64,000 bases of DNA from Bradyrhizobium nivariense (GCF_029846715.1 NZ_JARVWW010000018.1:1-64000), one strand, 5' to 3'. Positions 52,633 to 61,856 are shown, counted from the first letter of the stretch. Translations and numbers: made by a program. The notes: generated by a model not told the origin, from the sequence alone.

Positions 52633-53485
52633 CAGATAACTTGAGCCTCAACAACCTTCGGTAAAAATCGTTCCGGGCTCTCGCTGCGCGCGCTTGGCCA
52701 GAGTTCCGTGATGGAATTTCGAGGCTTCTGTTGAATGTCCGCTCAGGGTCCAGGCCGCCTGGGTCACAAGCCGACAATGACCCGTCGGGCAAAACACCCG
52801 CGCAATTCTCCACCTCGCATGTCAACCCCCGCCCGCAGAAATATTCCTCTTACCGAATTTCGGATTTGTCGTACAGACAGAGCACCCCGGCCCGAGACAA
52901 GGGGCGGATCGCGATCGTCACGAACCGCGGGCTGGGCAGCGATGGACGCGACGGCGTCGGGCACGATCGGCATTGCAGGGCGGCTTCGGGCTGTGAGCAA
53001 TGGCCTTCGTGCCTACGACACGATGCCGAAAGCGTCTTGGCATGGCTTCGGGTGCGAGCACACGCCAGCTCTCGAAGTCCCAGCGAAGACGTGCGCGGAC
53101 GAACAAGTCGTGTGGTCCTGACGCCCGGGGTCTGTGCGTCAAGTCCTGCGGTGAATGTGGCGGCCCGACCGGGCGCGCGCATCAGCTATCCGCAGGGCGA
53201 CGGGGGCAATAGTGCATCGCTCCCCGGGGAGAGCACGAAGGACACGTTAAAACCATCGCGCAGGGAAGGCCGGGCGATCCGGCGAACCTGCGGTCCACCC
53301 CGTGTGCATTTTTCGTAGCGCACGGATCTCGGGTGCCAGCCGGCGCCCGGCCTTCCCTGCGCCCTTGTCTCTGCGTGGGCGCCGCGAGAGAGAAAAACTC
53401 GGGCGCAAGGAGCCGCGAGAACGCGAAGGCGCGTCTGCTGTTTGAAACGTGGAGCGGATCGGCGGCTAGTCGAGCCTCACCCTCG
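52633..53485. other. Gene-free stretch with repeat-like sequence
   Basis: About 850 bases with no convincing gene on either strand. Open frames here translate to Arg/Ser/Pro-rich strings without domain structure. Parts of 52790-53440 look like a recurrent intergenic sequence that I recall from other Bradyrhizobium genomes, often near decayed genes; this is memory, not a search. An imperfect inverted pair GAAGGCCGGGCG/CGCCCGGCCTTC occurs at about 53263 and 53344. Confidence 0.5.
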
Positions 53486-53593
53486 GTGTCATCGTCCGCG
53501 AAGGCGGACGATCCAGTACTCCGCGGCGGGCATTGTGCGAACCCACTAGCGCCTCGGAGTACTGGATGCCCCGCCTGCGCGGGGCATGACACC
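53486..53593. repeat. Palindromic intergenic repeat, copy C
   Basis: Bounded by GGTGTCATCG/GGCATGACACC, with arms CGTCCGC-GAAG-GCGGACG and GCCCCGC-CTGC-GCGGGGC, each a self-contained hairpin, joined by ATCCAGTACTCC/GGAGTACTGGAT. It lies just after the GMC oxidoreductase gene (minus strand), so it could terminate that transcript. Confidence 0.88.
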
Positions 53594-53605
53594 ATTGTTG
53601 TCGCG

Positions 53606-55150
53606 CTACCGCATCATCATCCGCGCGATCGCCTCGCCGATCACCACCGTCGTGAAATGGGTGTTGGCCCGGCAGTCCGACGGCATGATCGAGGCGTCGG
53701 CGACGCGCAAGCCGGAAATACCCTTCACCGTGCCGTCAGGATTGACCACGCCGTCGGCATCCCCAACGCCGGTCATGCGGCAGCTGCCGGCGGCATGCTG
53801 GATGTCGCCGGTTTCACGGCGCAGCAGCGCGTCGAGCTCGTGATCCGGCAAGGCCGCAGCCTGCGGCAGCGTCAGATCGGTGTCGGTCAGCCTGATCCAG
53901 TCGGCGATGCCTGATAACGCCGGCTGGGCGGTGATCACGGCCAACCGTTTCACCGCATCCTTCATGCGCAGCATGTCGCGGGGATCGGCCAGCATGTTCT
54001 CCTCGACAACAGGATCGATCGCGGGGTCGATCGAGGCCAATTTCAGCGTTCCACGAGAATACGCGTTGAACAGCCCGGCGCCGATCGCTCCTGATACGCC
54101 GATGCCGCGGTGGTTGAAGGCGATCAGGATCATGTCGCGCTTGCCGCCATCGGCAAGGCCCGACGAATAGGTCACGCAGCAATTGGTGTGGCGGGTGTCC
54201 GGATCGGTCGGCCGCAGGTTTTCATGGAGCTGGACCGTGGCTCGGAACAGCGGGTGGTCGAAGAAGTGCCGGCCGACTGGCAGGTCGCGCTCGACAGCAA
54301 TTCCCATCGCCTTCAGCTCATCCGCAGGCCCGATGCCGGAACGCAGCAGAATCGCCGGACTGTGGATGGCGCCGGCGCAGAGCACGATCTGGCGCGCGCT
54401 GATCTCGCGGGTGCCCTGCCCCTCGATGTGAACACGGAGACCGGTCGCCCGGCCGTCACTGATCAGCACGCGATCGACCAGCGCATGCCCGCGAATCTCG
54501 AGATTGGCGCGGCCGCGCGCGGGCTCGAGATAACCCTCATTGGTGGTGATGCGGCGGCTGTCGCGGCTGTTGATGGGATAGCAAGCGACGCCCTCGCCGT
54601 CAGGACCATTGACGTCGGCGCACCAGGGATAGCCGCTCGCCAGCGCCGCATCGCGCAAGCCGCGATCGATCGGGCCCCATTTTTCCGGCGGCGCCCGATA
54701 GACTGGCAGCGGTCCGCCGCGTCCGTGGCCCACGGCGTCGCCGAATTCGAGATCATCCTCGATCGCCGAGAACAACGGCATCACGTCTTTCGCGGACCAG
54801 CCGGTGCAGCCATTGGCGGCCCATTCATCGAACGCATCGGCGACGCCGCGGATGGCGATCTGGCCGTTCATCATCGACGAGCCGCCGAGCCCCTTGCCGC
54901 GCCAGTAGAAGCGCGGCTCCTGCCCCGCCACACGGCGCGTCAGAAGATCAGGCCACTGCCATTTCTCCTGGTACTCGCGCTTGTGGATGATCGGGATGGG
55001 ATTTGGTGTCATCACCTCCCAGGGCGCCTCGTCGGCGCGCCAGTCGAGACCCGCCTCCAGCAGCAGGACGCGCCGTGCGGGATCTTCGGAGAGCCGTGCC
55101 GCAACAGCGGCGCCGGCTGAGCCGCCGCCGACAACAATGACATCGTACAT
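53606..55150 (-). CDS. GMC-family FAD-dependent oxidoreductase
   Basis: The 514-residue protein has the N-terminal Rossmann motif VVGGGSAGAAVAARLSED (6-23), the GMC signature GKGLGGSSMMNGQIAIRG, and the C-terminal active-site part HAAGSCRMTG ... ANTHFTTVVIGEAIA with conserved His and Asn-x-His. It resembles choline/alcohol dehydrogenase-type members; the substrate is unknown. ATG 55150 lies 4 bases after the stop of the ABC binding-protein gene, so the two form an operon. Cytoplasmic. Confidence 0.92.
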   Translation of the reverse strand: MYDVIVVGGGSAGAAVAARLSEDPARRVLLLEAGLDWRADEAPWEVMTPNPIPIIHKREYQEKWQWPDLLTRRVAGQEPRFYWRGKGLGGSSMMNGQIAIRGVADAFDEWAANGCTGWSAKDVMPLFSAIEDDLEFGDAVGHGRGGPLPVYRAPPEKWGPIDRGLRDAALASGYPWCADVNGPDGEGVACYPINSRDSRRITTNEGYLEPARGRANLEIRGHALVDRVLISDGRATGLRVHIEGQGTREISARQIVLCAGAIHSPAILLRSGIGPADELKAMGIAVERDLPVGRHFFDHPLFRATVQLHENLRPTDPDTRHTNCCVTYSSGLADGGKRDMILIAFNHRGIGVSGAIGAGLFNAYSRGTLKLASIDPAIDPVVEENMLADPRDMLRMKDAVKRLAVITAQPALSGIADWIRLTDTDLTLPQAAALPDHELDALLRRETGDIQHAAGSCRMTGVGDADGVVNPDGTVKGISGLRVADASIMPSDCRANTHFTTVVIGEAIARMMMR

Positions 55151-55154
55151 CGCG

Positions 55155-56705
55155 CTACTTCTCAACGTTCCAGAAAACCGGGATGGCGGACGGTATCAGA
55201 CCGCGCAAACCGGCGCGATAGGCGGCAGGCTGGGCGAATTGGCCCCACGGAATCGCGGGCGCCTGATCGTACATGACGGCCTGGATCTCGCCTGCGATCT
55301 TCTTGCGATCCTCCTCGGCGGGCGCCTTGGCAAAGGCCTCCATCAGCGGCGTGATGCGCGCGTCGCACTGCCAGCCGGTGAAATCGGCGCAATTGAACGC
55401 GACCATGACGTTGGTCAGCGGCGAGCCGAGGTCAAAACCGCCGGCGTGAACGCCATAGACGCTCCAGCCTTCCTTCTTGGCGCGGCGCGCCAGCACGCTC
55501 GCCCAGTCCATCACCTGGAGGTCGACGTTGAATCCGGCCTGTTTCAGCCGCTCGGCCAGCACCTGCGCCGAGACGCGCGGGGCTTCGAGATCATTGGCCT
55601 CCATCACGATCACCGGCTCGCCGGCATATTTCGTCGCCTTCAGCGCGGCCTTCGCCGCCTCGATCGACGGCTTGGCGGCGGCTTCCGTGCCGGCCTTGCT
55701 GTCATAGGTGGTGCCGCAGGTGAAGTAAGTCGCGCAAGGCGCGGCGTATTTGGCGTCGAGGCCGAGTGCGTCCAGCACCTCGCGTTGATCGACCAGCTTC
55801 CACAGCACGCGGCGAATTTCCGGATCGTCGAACGGTTTCGATGCGGCGTTGAGGCGATAGGCGCCTGCGAACATGTTGCCGCCGGTGAAATTGACGAGTT
55901 TGACCCGTGAGTTCTTTTCCATGGTCGGCAGCAGATCGAACGGCGCGTATTGCATGAAATCGACTTCGCCGGCCTGCAGCGCGGAAGCGGCGGTCGCACC
56001 ATCGGGAATGACGCGGATCTCGAGCGTGTCGACGTTGACGCGCTTGCCGCCGGCGAGGAAGTCGGCAGGCTCGGGACGCGGCACATAGTCGGTGAACTTC
56101 TTCAGGATCATGCGATCGCCGGTGCGGTGATCGGCCTTGCTGTAGACGAACGGGCCGGAGCCGACGATCTCGGCGATGCGCTGGTCGCCGGGCGTCCTGG
56201 CAATACGCTCGGGCATCATGAAGGCGACCGGGCTGACGGGATTGCCGAGCGCGTCGATGACCAGACCGGACGGCTCCTTCAGTGTCAGCACGAAGGTTTT
56301 TGCGTCCGTCGGCTCGAGCGACGCCGTGATCGCGAAGATGCGGCGGCCGAGTGCACTGCGGGTCCCCCAGCGGCGCAGCGAGGCCACGCAATCGGCCGCC
56401 GTGACCGGCTGGCCGTCATGCCACTTCAAGCCGTCGCGCAGCGTGAAACTGTAGGTCAAGCCGTCAGGCGACACTTTCCAGTCCTGCACCATCTGCGGCT
56501 TGATCTCGCCCTTCGAATCCTTCGCGAACAGCGTGTCGAACACCATGTAGCCGAACGTGCGCGAAATGTAGGCCGTGGAGAAATGCGGATCGAGCGTGAC
56601 GATTTCCGCCTCGAGCACCGCAACGAGATTGCCAGCCGCATGCGCCGGCGGCGCAACCAGCGCGAGCCCGAGCAGCGCCGGAATGAAAGCCTTCAGTTTG
56701 GACAT
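55155..56705 (-). CDS. ABC transporter solute-binding protein, family 5 (peptide/opine type)
   Basis: The 516-residue protein starts at ATG 56705 with a signal peptide (MSKLKAFIPALLGLALVAPP, cleavage near AHA). The mature part is SBP_bac_5: TLDPHFSTAYISRTFGYMVF, SPDGLTYSFTLRDGLKWHDG with the family signature, and GEVDFMQYAPFDLLP. Such proteins capture peptides or other solutes in the periplasm. No ABC permease or ATPase is adjacent; the next gene is the GMC oxidoreductase, suggesting uptake and oxidation of the same compound (inference). Confidence 0.92.
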   Translation of the reverse strand: MSKLKAFIPALLGLALVAPPAHAAGNLVAVLEAEIVTLDPHFSTAYISRTFGYMVFDTLFAKDSKGEIKPQMVQDWKVSPDGLTYSFTLRDGLKWHDGQPVTAADCVASLRRWGTRSALGRRIFAITASLEPTDAKTFVLTLKEPSGLVIDALGNPVSPVAFMMPERIARTPGDQRIAEIVGSGPFVYSKADHRTGDRMILKKFTDYVPRPEPADFLAGGKRVNVDTLEIRVIPDGATAASALQAGEVDFMQYAPFDLLPTMEKNSRVKLVNFTGGNMFAGAYRLNAASKPFDDPEIRRVLWKLVDQREVLDALGLDAKYAAPCATYFTCGTTYDSKAGTEAAAKPSIEAAKAALKATKYAGEPVIVMEANDLEAPRVSAQVLAERLKQAGFNVDLQVMDWASVLARRAKKEGWSVYGVHAGGFDLGSPLTNVMVAFNCADFTGWQCDARITPLMEAFAKAPAEEDRKKIAGEIQAVMYDQAPAIPWGQFAQPAAYRAGLRGLIPSAIPVFWNVEK

Positions 56706-56829
56706 TGGTGCCTTTGCCGTTTTGACTGAAACGTTTGCAGTCGCCAGGAAAAGGCAATGTTCGTGCCGCATGAAGGAAGCACGTATGCGCTCACGGCTGT
56801 CTGCCGCGCGTTTGCGCATCACATCTTCG

Positions 56830-56936
56830 CTGTCATCGCCCGGCTTGACCGGGCGATCCAGTATTCCAGAGGCCGTGTAACGATACGGAAAAGCTGCGGC
56901 GTACTGGATGCCCCGGTCAAGCCGGGGCATGACACC
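56830..56936. repeat. Palindromic intergenic repeat, copy D
   Basis: Bounded by CTGTCATCGCC/GGGGCATGACACC, with left arm CGCCCGG-CTTGA-CCGGGCG and right arm GCCCCGG-TCAAG-CCGGGGC joined by ATCCAGTATTCC/GTACTGGAT. It lies just beyond the parC stop (minus strand) and upstream of the binding-protein gene. Confidence 0.88.
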
Positions 56937-56958
56937 TGTGGTTGGGAGAGCAGTCGTC

Positions 56959-59217
56959 CTACCCGATCACCTTGCCGAACTTGTTCGACTTCGGGAATCC
57001 CTTCGGCGGCAGACGGCCGGCGTCGGCGCGGGTGCCTTTCCACTCGGCGAGTTCTTTCATCGTCGCGGAGAATTCGCGTCCCGCGGAGTCTTTCCAGGTC
57101 AGGCCCGCCTTGGCGTCGAACACGGCAATGTCGGACAGGCCGCCATCCTTGTACTTCTGCAGGCGGACGCCGCGGCCGCGGGCCATCTCCGGCACCTGGT
57201 CGAGCGGGAACACCAGCATCTTGCGGTTCTCGCCGATGACCGCGACGGTGTCGCCGAGCACCTCGGTGACGGTGCGCGCCTCGTTCGGCATGTCGACGTT
57301 GAGGACCTGCTTGCCCTTCTTGGTGGTGCCGACGCAATCGTCCTCGTTGACGACAAAGCCCTGGCCCTCGTGGCTCGCGACCAGGAATTTGCGCCCGCCC
57401 TTGTTGACGAACAGCGCGACCGGAGCCGCCTCCTGCTCGAGGTCGATGAACAGGCGGATCGGCTCGCCGTGGCCGCGTCCGCCCGGAAGCTTGGCGACAT
57501 CGAGGGAGTAGAACTTGCCGTTGGTGGCAAACAGCAGCAGCTTCGAGGTCGTCTCCGCGAAGAAGGCGAGACCGAGCTTGTCGTCCTGCTTGAAGGTGAG
57601 GCCCGAGAGATCCTCGACATGGCCTTTCATGGTGCGGATCCAGCCCTTGTCGGAGACGACGACGGTCACCGGCTCGCGCTCGACCAAGGCCTCCTCCATG
57701 GCGGCGAGATCGTGCTCGGGCGCGTCGGCAAAGGTGGTGCGGCGCTTGCCGAGCGGGGTCTTCGGTCCGAACATGTCGCGAACCTTGCCGACCTGCTCGG
57801 CGACTTTCTTCCACTGCTCCGGCTCGGACGCGAGGATCGCGTTGATGCCCTTGAGCTCGTTGCGGAGGTTCTTGTCCTCGGTGCGGATTTCCATCTCTTC
57901 GAGCTTGCGCAAGCGGCGCAACCGCATGTCGAGGATGGCCTCGGCCTGTACTTCGGTAAGCTTGAATGTCTTCATCAGAACCGGCTTCGGTTCGTCTTCG
58001 GTGCGGATGATCCTGATCACCTCGTCGATGTTCAGGAACGCGATCAGATAGCCACCGAGGACCTCGAGCCGGTTCTCGATCTGCGTCTTGCGGTAGTTGC
58101 TGCGCCGAATCAGCACATCGCGCAGATGGTCGAGCCATTCGCGCAGACACTCCGCAAGTCCCACCACCTTGGGGACGCGGCCCTTGATCAGCACGTTGAG
58201 GTTCAGCGGAATCTTGTTTTCGAGCTCCGTCAGCCGGAACAGCGATTCCATCATCAGCGCCGGATCGACATTCTTCGACTTCGGCTCGATCACGATACGG
58301 ACGTCTTCGGCCGACTCGTCCCTGATATCGCCGACCAGCGGCAACTTCTTCTGGTCCAGCAGCTCGGCGATCTTCTCAATCAGGCGCGACTTCTGCACCA
58401 GAAAGGGTATCTCGGTGACGACGACGACCCAGGTGCCACGTGTGCCCTCTTCCTGCTCCCATCGGGAGCGGACGCGGAACGAGCCGCGGCCGGTGGTGTA
58501 GGCTTCAGCGATCGCCTGCTTGGAATCGACGCAGATGCCGCCGGTCGGGAAATCCGGCCCCTTGACCCATTTCAGCAGCGCCTTGGATTTCGCGTCGGGC
58601 TTCTCGATCAGATGCAGCGCGGCGTCGCAGAGCTCAGCGGCGTTGTGCGGCGGGATCGAGGTCGCCATGCCGACCGCGATACCTTGCGCGCCATTGGCGA
58701 GCAGGTTCGGGAAGCCGCCGGGCAGCACGACCGGCTCTTTCGACTGGCCGTCGTAGTTGGGACGGAATTCGACGCCGTCCTCATCGATGCCCTCGAGCAG
58801 AAGCCGCGCGACGTCGGTCATGCGCGCTTCGGTGTAGCGGTAGGCGGCGGGATTATCGCCGTCGATATTGCCGAAATTGCCTTGGCCGTCGACCAGCGGG
58901 TAGCGCGAGGAGAAGTCCTGCGCGAGACGCACCATGGCGTCGTAGATCGCCTGGTCGCCATGCGGATGGAACGAGCCCATCACGTCGCCGACGATTTTTG
59001 CGGATTTCTTGAAGCTGGTGCCGGGGTCGAGCCGGAGCAGGCGCATGCCGTAGAGGATGCGCCGGTGCACCGGCTTCAGGCCGTCGCGCGCATCCGGCAG
59101 CGCGCGGTGCATGATGGTGGAGAGCGCGTACGCGAGATAGCGCTCTTCCAGCGCCTCACGCAGCGGCACCTCGTGAATTTCGGCCGGTTCCTCCGGCGGA
59201 ATCAATCGTTTTCCCAT
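56959..59217 (-). CDS. parC: DNA topoisomerase IV subunit A
   Basis: The 752-residue protein has the type IIA A-subunit layout: winged-helix/tower region with catalytic Tyr128 (AAYRYTEARMTD), quinolone-resistance region SAKIVGDVMGSFHPHGDQAIYD (73-93; split by the family loop), a coiled coil (about 400-470) and a beta-pinwheel C-terminal domain (about 500-740). With ParE it decatenates daughter chromosomes. Gln89 stands where GyrA has Ser83. Start ATG 59217; it is the last gene before the palindromic repeat. Confidence 0.96.
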   Translation of the reverse strand: MGKRLIPPEEPAEIHEVPLREALEERYLAYALSTIMHRALPDARDGLKPVHRRILYGMRLLRLDPGTSFKKSAKIVGDVMGSFHPHGDQAIYDAMVRLAQDFSSRYPLVDGQGNFGNIDGDNPAAYRYTEARMTDVARLLLEGIDEDGVEFRPNYDGQSKEPVVLPGGFPNLLANGAQGIAVGMATSIPPHNAAELCDAALHLIEKPDAKSKALLKWVKGPDFPTGGICVDSKQAIAEAYTTGRGSFRVRSRWEQEEGTRGTWVVVVTEIPFLVQKSRLIEKIAELLDQKKLPLVGDIRDESAEDVRIVIEPKSKNVDPALMMESLFRLTELENKIPLNLNVLIKGRVPKVVGLAECLREWLDHLRDVLIRRSNYRKTQIENRLEVLGGYLIAFLNIDEVIRIIRTEDEPKPVLMKTFKLTEVQAEAILDMRLRRLRKLEEMEIRTEDKNLRNELKGINAILASEPEQWKKVAEQVGKVRDMFGPKTPLGKRRTTFADAPEHDLAAMEEALVEREPVTVVVSDKGWIRTMKGHVEDLSGLTFKQDDKLGLAFFAETTSKLLLFATNGKFYSLDVAKLPGGRGHGEPIRLFIDLEQEAAPVALFVNKGGRKFLVASHEGQGFVVNEDDCVGTTKKGKQVLNVDMPNEARTVTEVLGDTVAVIGENRKMLVFPLDQVPEMARGRGVRLQKYKDGGLSDIAVFDAKAGLTWKDSAGREFSATMKELAEWKGTRADAGRLPPKGFPKSNKFGKVIG

Positions 59218-59277
59218 GCCGCCCGGTTAAACCGTGGAAGCGAATCGGGCAAGGATGGATTGGTTCCCTGTGGGCGG

Positions 59278-59553
59278 CTACTGCCCGGCCCAACCGGCGG
59301 TCACGGTCGATTGGGTCTTGGCCTGCGCCGTCACCGGGGCATTGGTCAGGCAACGCCGGGCCGTCTCGATCTCGGCCTCGCTCGCCCCCTTGGACCGGGC
59401 CCATGCCTCTGCTGCCGCAGCCGAATATTTGGCCACATAGAACCTGACGACGGTGCAGGAGGCACGGCGAAAGACGCCCGGTTGCTCACCTGCGAGTGCG
59501 TCCGGCGCCAGCGCGATCAGCGCTGCCGATATCACAAATCCCTTGATCAGCAT
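59278..59553 (-). CDS. Small secreted hypothetical protein
   Basis: The 91-residue product has a signal peptide (MLIKGFVISAALIALAPDALAG) and a mature part with two cysteines (RRASCTVVRFYVAKYSAAAAEAWARSKG, RRCLTNAP). No family is recognised; similar short secreted proteins sit between recO and parC in related genomes (from memory). It ends 60 bases before parC. Confidence 0.7.
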   Translation of the reverse strand: MLIKGFVISAALIALAPDALAGEQPGVFRRASCTVVRFYVAKYSAAAAEAWARSKGASEAEIETARRCLTNAPVTAQAKTQSTVTAGWAGQ

Positions 59554-59652
59554 CAGGCTATCCCCGGTTGGAACCCCGACGGCAAGTCCAGGAAACCCGA
59601 TTTCGTTCCAGAAAGACCGGCCTTATTAGGGCAATGCAGAGCCGCGCCAGGC

Positions 59653-60405
59653 TCATGGCGCGGGAACTGCGGCCTTCGCCTGCTGTCGCGTCAGCGCGTT
59701 GATGAAGCCCGCCCGCGCGTCGGAATGGCCCTGCCCGCGCGGCTCCAGCACGTGGCGCAGCAGGAACAGGCCGGTGAGCCGAAAGCCGTCCTGGAGATCC
59801 TGGTCGGTGACGTCGCTCGCGGCTTCGCCATGCCGCAAGAAGGGCGGCAACCGCAACAGCCGGTCCCGCCACGGCTCGCCCGCCCCGCGCGACACCGCCC
59901 CGCCGGACTTCGGCGAGACATAGATCAGGTCTGTGGTCTCCCCGGTCACCGCGCAATTGTCCAGCGCCAGCCCGAAGCCGAGCTCGCCGAGCATCGCCAG
60001 CTCGAAATGGATCACGTGCACGGCGGCGCTGCCGATGTCGTCGAAATCGTCGAGCGAATGTTCGAGCTGTGCAAAGATGTTTTCGTGCGGATCGCGCTCC
60101 GGCAGCAACCGCGCAATCGAGGCGACATGAGTAACGCCGTAGACGCCGTGGGATGATCCCAGCAGCGTCGCCGCGCGCAGCTTGAGGCCTTCGATGGCAT
60201 AGGTGCCGAGATGCTCGTCGAGCCGCGCCCGCCACACCACGCTGAGGCTGTTGCCGGGCTGCAGCAGCGGCCGCATCCGCGAGCCGGCGCCGCCGCGGAC
60301 GAGGCCGAGATGCCGGCCGTGCGCGCGGGTCAGCAGCTCGACGATGGCGCTGCTCTCGCCATGCCGCCGCACCCCCAGCACGATGCCTTCGTCGGTCCAT
60401 TCCAT
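59653..60405 (-). CDS. recO: DNA repair protein RecO
   Basis: The 250-residue protein has an N-terminal OB fold (about 1-80; DEGIVLGVRRHGESSAIVELLTR, GRHLGLVRGG) and the helical C-terminal domain (about 85-230), without the zinc ribbon that some RecO have. It loads RecA with RecF and RecR on gapped DNA. It lies in the conserved era-recO-parC order. Start ATG 60405. Confidence 0.94.
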   Translation of the reverse strand: MEWTDEGIVLGVRRHGESSAIVELLTRAHGRHLGLVRGGAGSRMRPLLQPGNSLSVVWRARLDEHLGTYAIEGLKLRAATLLGSSHGVYGVTHVASIARLLPERDPHENIFAQLEHSLDDFDDIGSAAVHVIHFELAMLGELGFGLALDNCAVTGETTDLIYVSPKSGGAVSRGAGEPWRDRLLRLPPFLRHGEAASDVTDQDLQDGFRLTGLFLLRHVLEPRGQGHSDARAGFINALTRQQAKAAVPAP

Positions 60406-60429
60406 GGGTGAAGTCTAGCGGATTCCGGT

Positions 60430-60526
60430 CTTCAATCGTAGGGCGGATTGGCCGAAGGCGTAATCCGCCAATTGCGCGTGCACTCCTGGATGCTGGATTG
60501 CGCTCCGCTCATCCACCCTAAGCGGC
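60430..60526. repeat. Inverted-repeat intergenic element between recO and the membrane protein gene
   Basis: GTAGGGCGGATT...AATCCGCC (60440-60470) forms a hairpin, followed by GCTGGATTGCG...CGCTCATCCACCC (60492-60520). This pair belongs to the widespread GTAGG(G/T)GGATTA...TAATCC(A/G)CC class of intergenic repeats in proteobacteria (from memory). It may act as a terminator of the upstream minus-strand gene. Confidence 0.6.
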
Positions 60527-60527
60527 C

Positions 60528-60908
60528 TCACGCGTTGAACCAGCCCTGCGCGTCGCCGCGGAACGAGAAATACAATCCCATCGCCGTCAGCACGCAGGAG
60601 ACGATCTCGATGGCGCTGTCGAGCTCCATGCCCTTTTCGCCCATGATCTGGCCGAGCGAGATCACCGACAGCACGAGCGCCGCCGCCAGCACCCAGCGCG
60701 GCCAGTTCTTGCGCCAACGCGCCGCGAGCCAGACGAAATAGACCAGCAGCAGGATCATGCCGCCGGCGAGCAGCGTCGCCGTCATGATCATCTGATCAGT
60801 CATCTCGGCATTCGGCGTGCGGTCCTGCACCGCGACCGACAGGGCATCCAGCATCAACGATGCATAGAGCAGCGCTTCGAAGCGCCGTACGTTGCTGGGT
60901 ACGCTCAT
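60528..60908 (-). CDS. Four-helix inner membrane hypothetical protein
   Basis: The 126-residue product has four predicted helices (about 8-24, 42-62, 70-90 and 100-120), with basic WRKNWPRW between the second and third, indicating membrane insertion. No family is recognised. It starts 21 bases after era stop (minus strand), so it is probably co-transcribed with the rnc-era cluster. No signal peptide beyond the first helix. Confidence 0.7.
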   Translation of the reverse strand: MSVPSNVRRFEALLYASLMLDALSVAVQDRTPNAEMTDQMIMTATLLAGGMILLLVYFVWLAARWRKNWPRWVLAAALVLSVISLGQIMGEKGMELDSAIEIVSCVLTAMGLYFSFRGDAQGWFNA

Positions 60909-60929
60909 CGGTGACCGATCTTTTCTTGG

Positions 60930-61856
60930 TTATTCTCTGGGGAATTCCAGGCCCATCTCGCGATAGCGATCGGGATCGTCACCCCAGTTCTCGCGCACCT
61001 TGACGAACAGGAAGAGATGCACCGGCACGCCCAGGATCTCGCCGATCTCCTTGCGCGAATCCGCGCCGATCGACTTGATGGTGGCGCCGCCCGCGCCGAG
61101 CACGATCTTGCGCTGGCTCTCGCGCTCGACGAAAATCGTCTGCTCGATGCGCACCGACTTGTCCTTGCGCTCCTCCCACTTGTCGGTCTCGACCGTGGAT
61201 TGGTAGGGCAATTCCTGGTGCAGCTTGCGGAAGATCTTTTCGCGGGTGATCTCGGCCGCGAGATGCCGCATCGGCGCGTCCGACATCTGGTCTTCGGGAT
61301 AGAGGAACGGGCCCGGCGCCACCATCTCGGCCAGCGTATGCCTGAGGTCGTCGACACCATCGCCCGAGATCGCCGCGACCATGAAGGTCTTCGCAAACGG
61401 CATGCGCTCGTTGGCGGCCTGCGCCAGCGCCAGCAGCTTCTCGCGCCGGACCAGGTCGACCTTGTTGATGACCAGAATCTTCTCGTGCTTGACGCTGGCG
61501 GCCTTGGCGAGGATCGCCTCGGCTTCCTCGTCGATGCCGGCCTTGGCATCCAGCAGCACGCAGACGAGGTCGGCGTCATGCGCGCCGCTCCAGGCGGTCG
61601 AGACCATGGCGCGGTCGAGCCGGCGCTTGGGCAGGAAGATGCCGGGCGTATCGACCAGGATGATCTGCGCGTTGTTCTCGATCACGATGCCGCGGATCAG
61701 CGCGCGCGTGGTCTGCACCTTGCGCGAGACAATCGTGACCTTGGCCCCGACCAGCGCATTGACCAGCGTGGATTTGCCGACGTTCGGCGCGCCGATCAGC
61801 GCGACGAAGCCGCAGCGCGTAGCAGTGGGCGCCTCGCCGCTTGCTTCAACCGTCAT
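60930..61856 (-). CDS. era: GTPase Era
   Basis: The 308-residue protein has a Ras-like GTPase domain (G1 GAPNVGKST at 22-30, G3 DTPG at 69-72, G4 NKVD at 131-134) and a C-terminal KH domain (about 230-290; VLGAGGATIKSIGADSRKEI). It binds 16S rRNA near the 3' end during 30S assembly. I chose ATG 61856; a TTG 12 bases upstream is possible. Its start overlaps the rnc stop, so the two are translationally coupled. Confidence 0.96.
   Translation of the reverse strand: MTVEASGEAPTATRCGFVALIGAPNVGKSTLVNALVGAKVTIVSRKVQTTRALIRGIVIENNAQIILVDTPGIFLPKRRLDRAMVSTAWSGAHDADLVCVLLDAKAGIDEEAEAILAKAASVKHEKILVINKVDLVRREKLLALAQAANERMPFAKTFMVAAISGDGVDDLRHTLAEMVAPGPFLYPEDQMSDAPMRHLAAEITREKIFRKLHQELPYQSTVETDKWEERKDKSVRIEQTIFVERESQRKIVLGAGGATIKSIGADSRKEIGEILGVPVHLFLFVKVRENWGDDPDRYREMGLEFPRE

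Noticed and set aside
52731..53318. Open frames of up to 195 codons in the decayed region
   Set aside because: Arg/Ser/Pro-rich translations with no domain or ribosome-binding site; several overlapping frames on both strands point to noncoding repeat DNA.
56908..60156. Very long plus-strand open frame opposite parC and recO
   Set aside because: It is the antisense frame of two well-supported genes, His/Arg/Leu-rich, without domain pattern; a common artefact of high-GC coding DNA. The same applies to 26350-28134 opposite hppA and 32703-34583 opposite nrdR-glyA.
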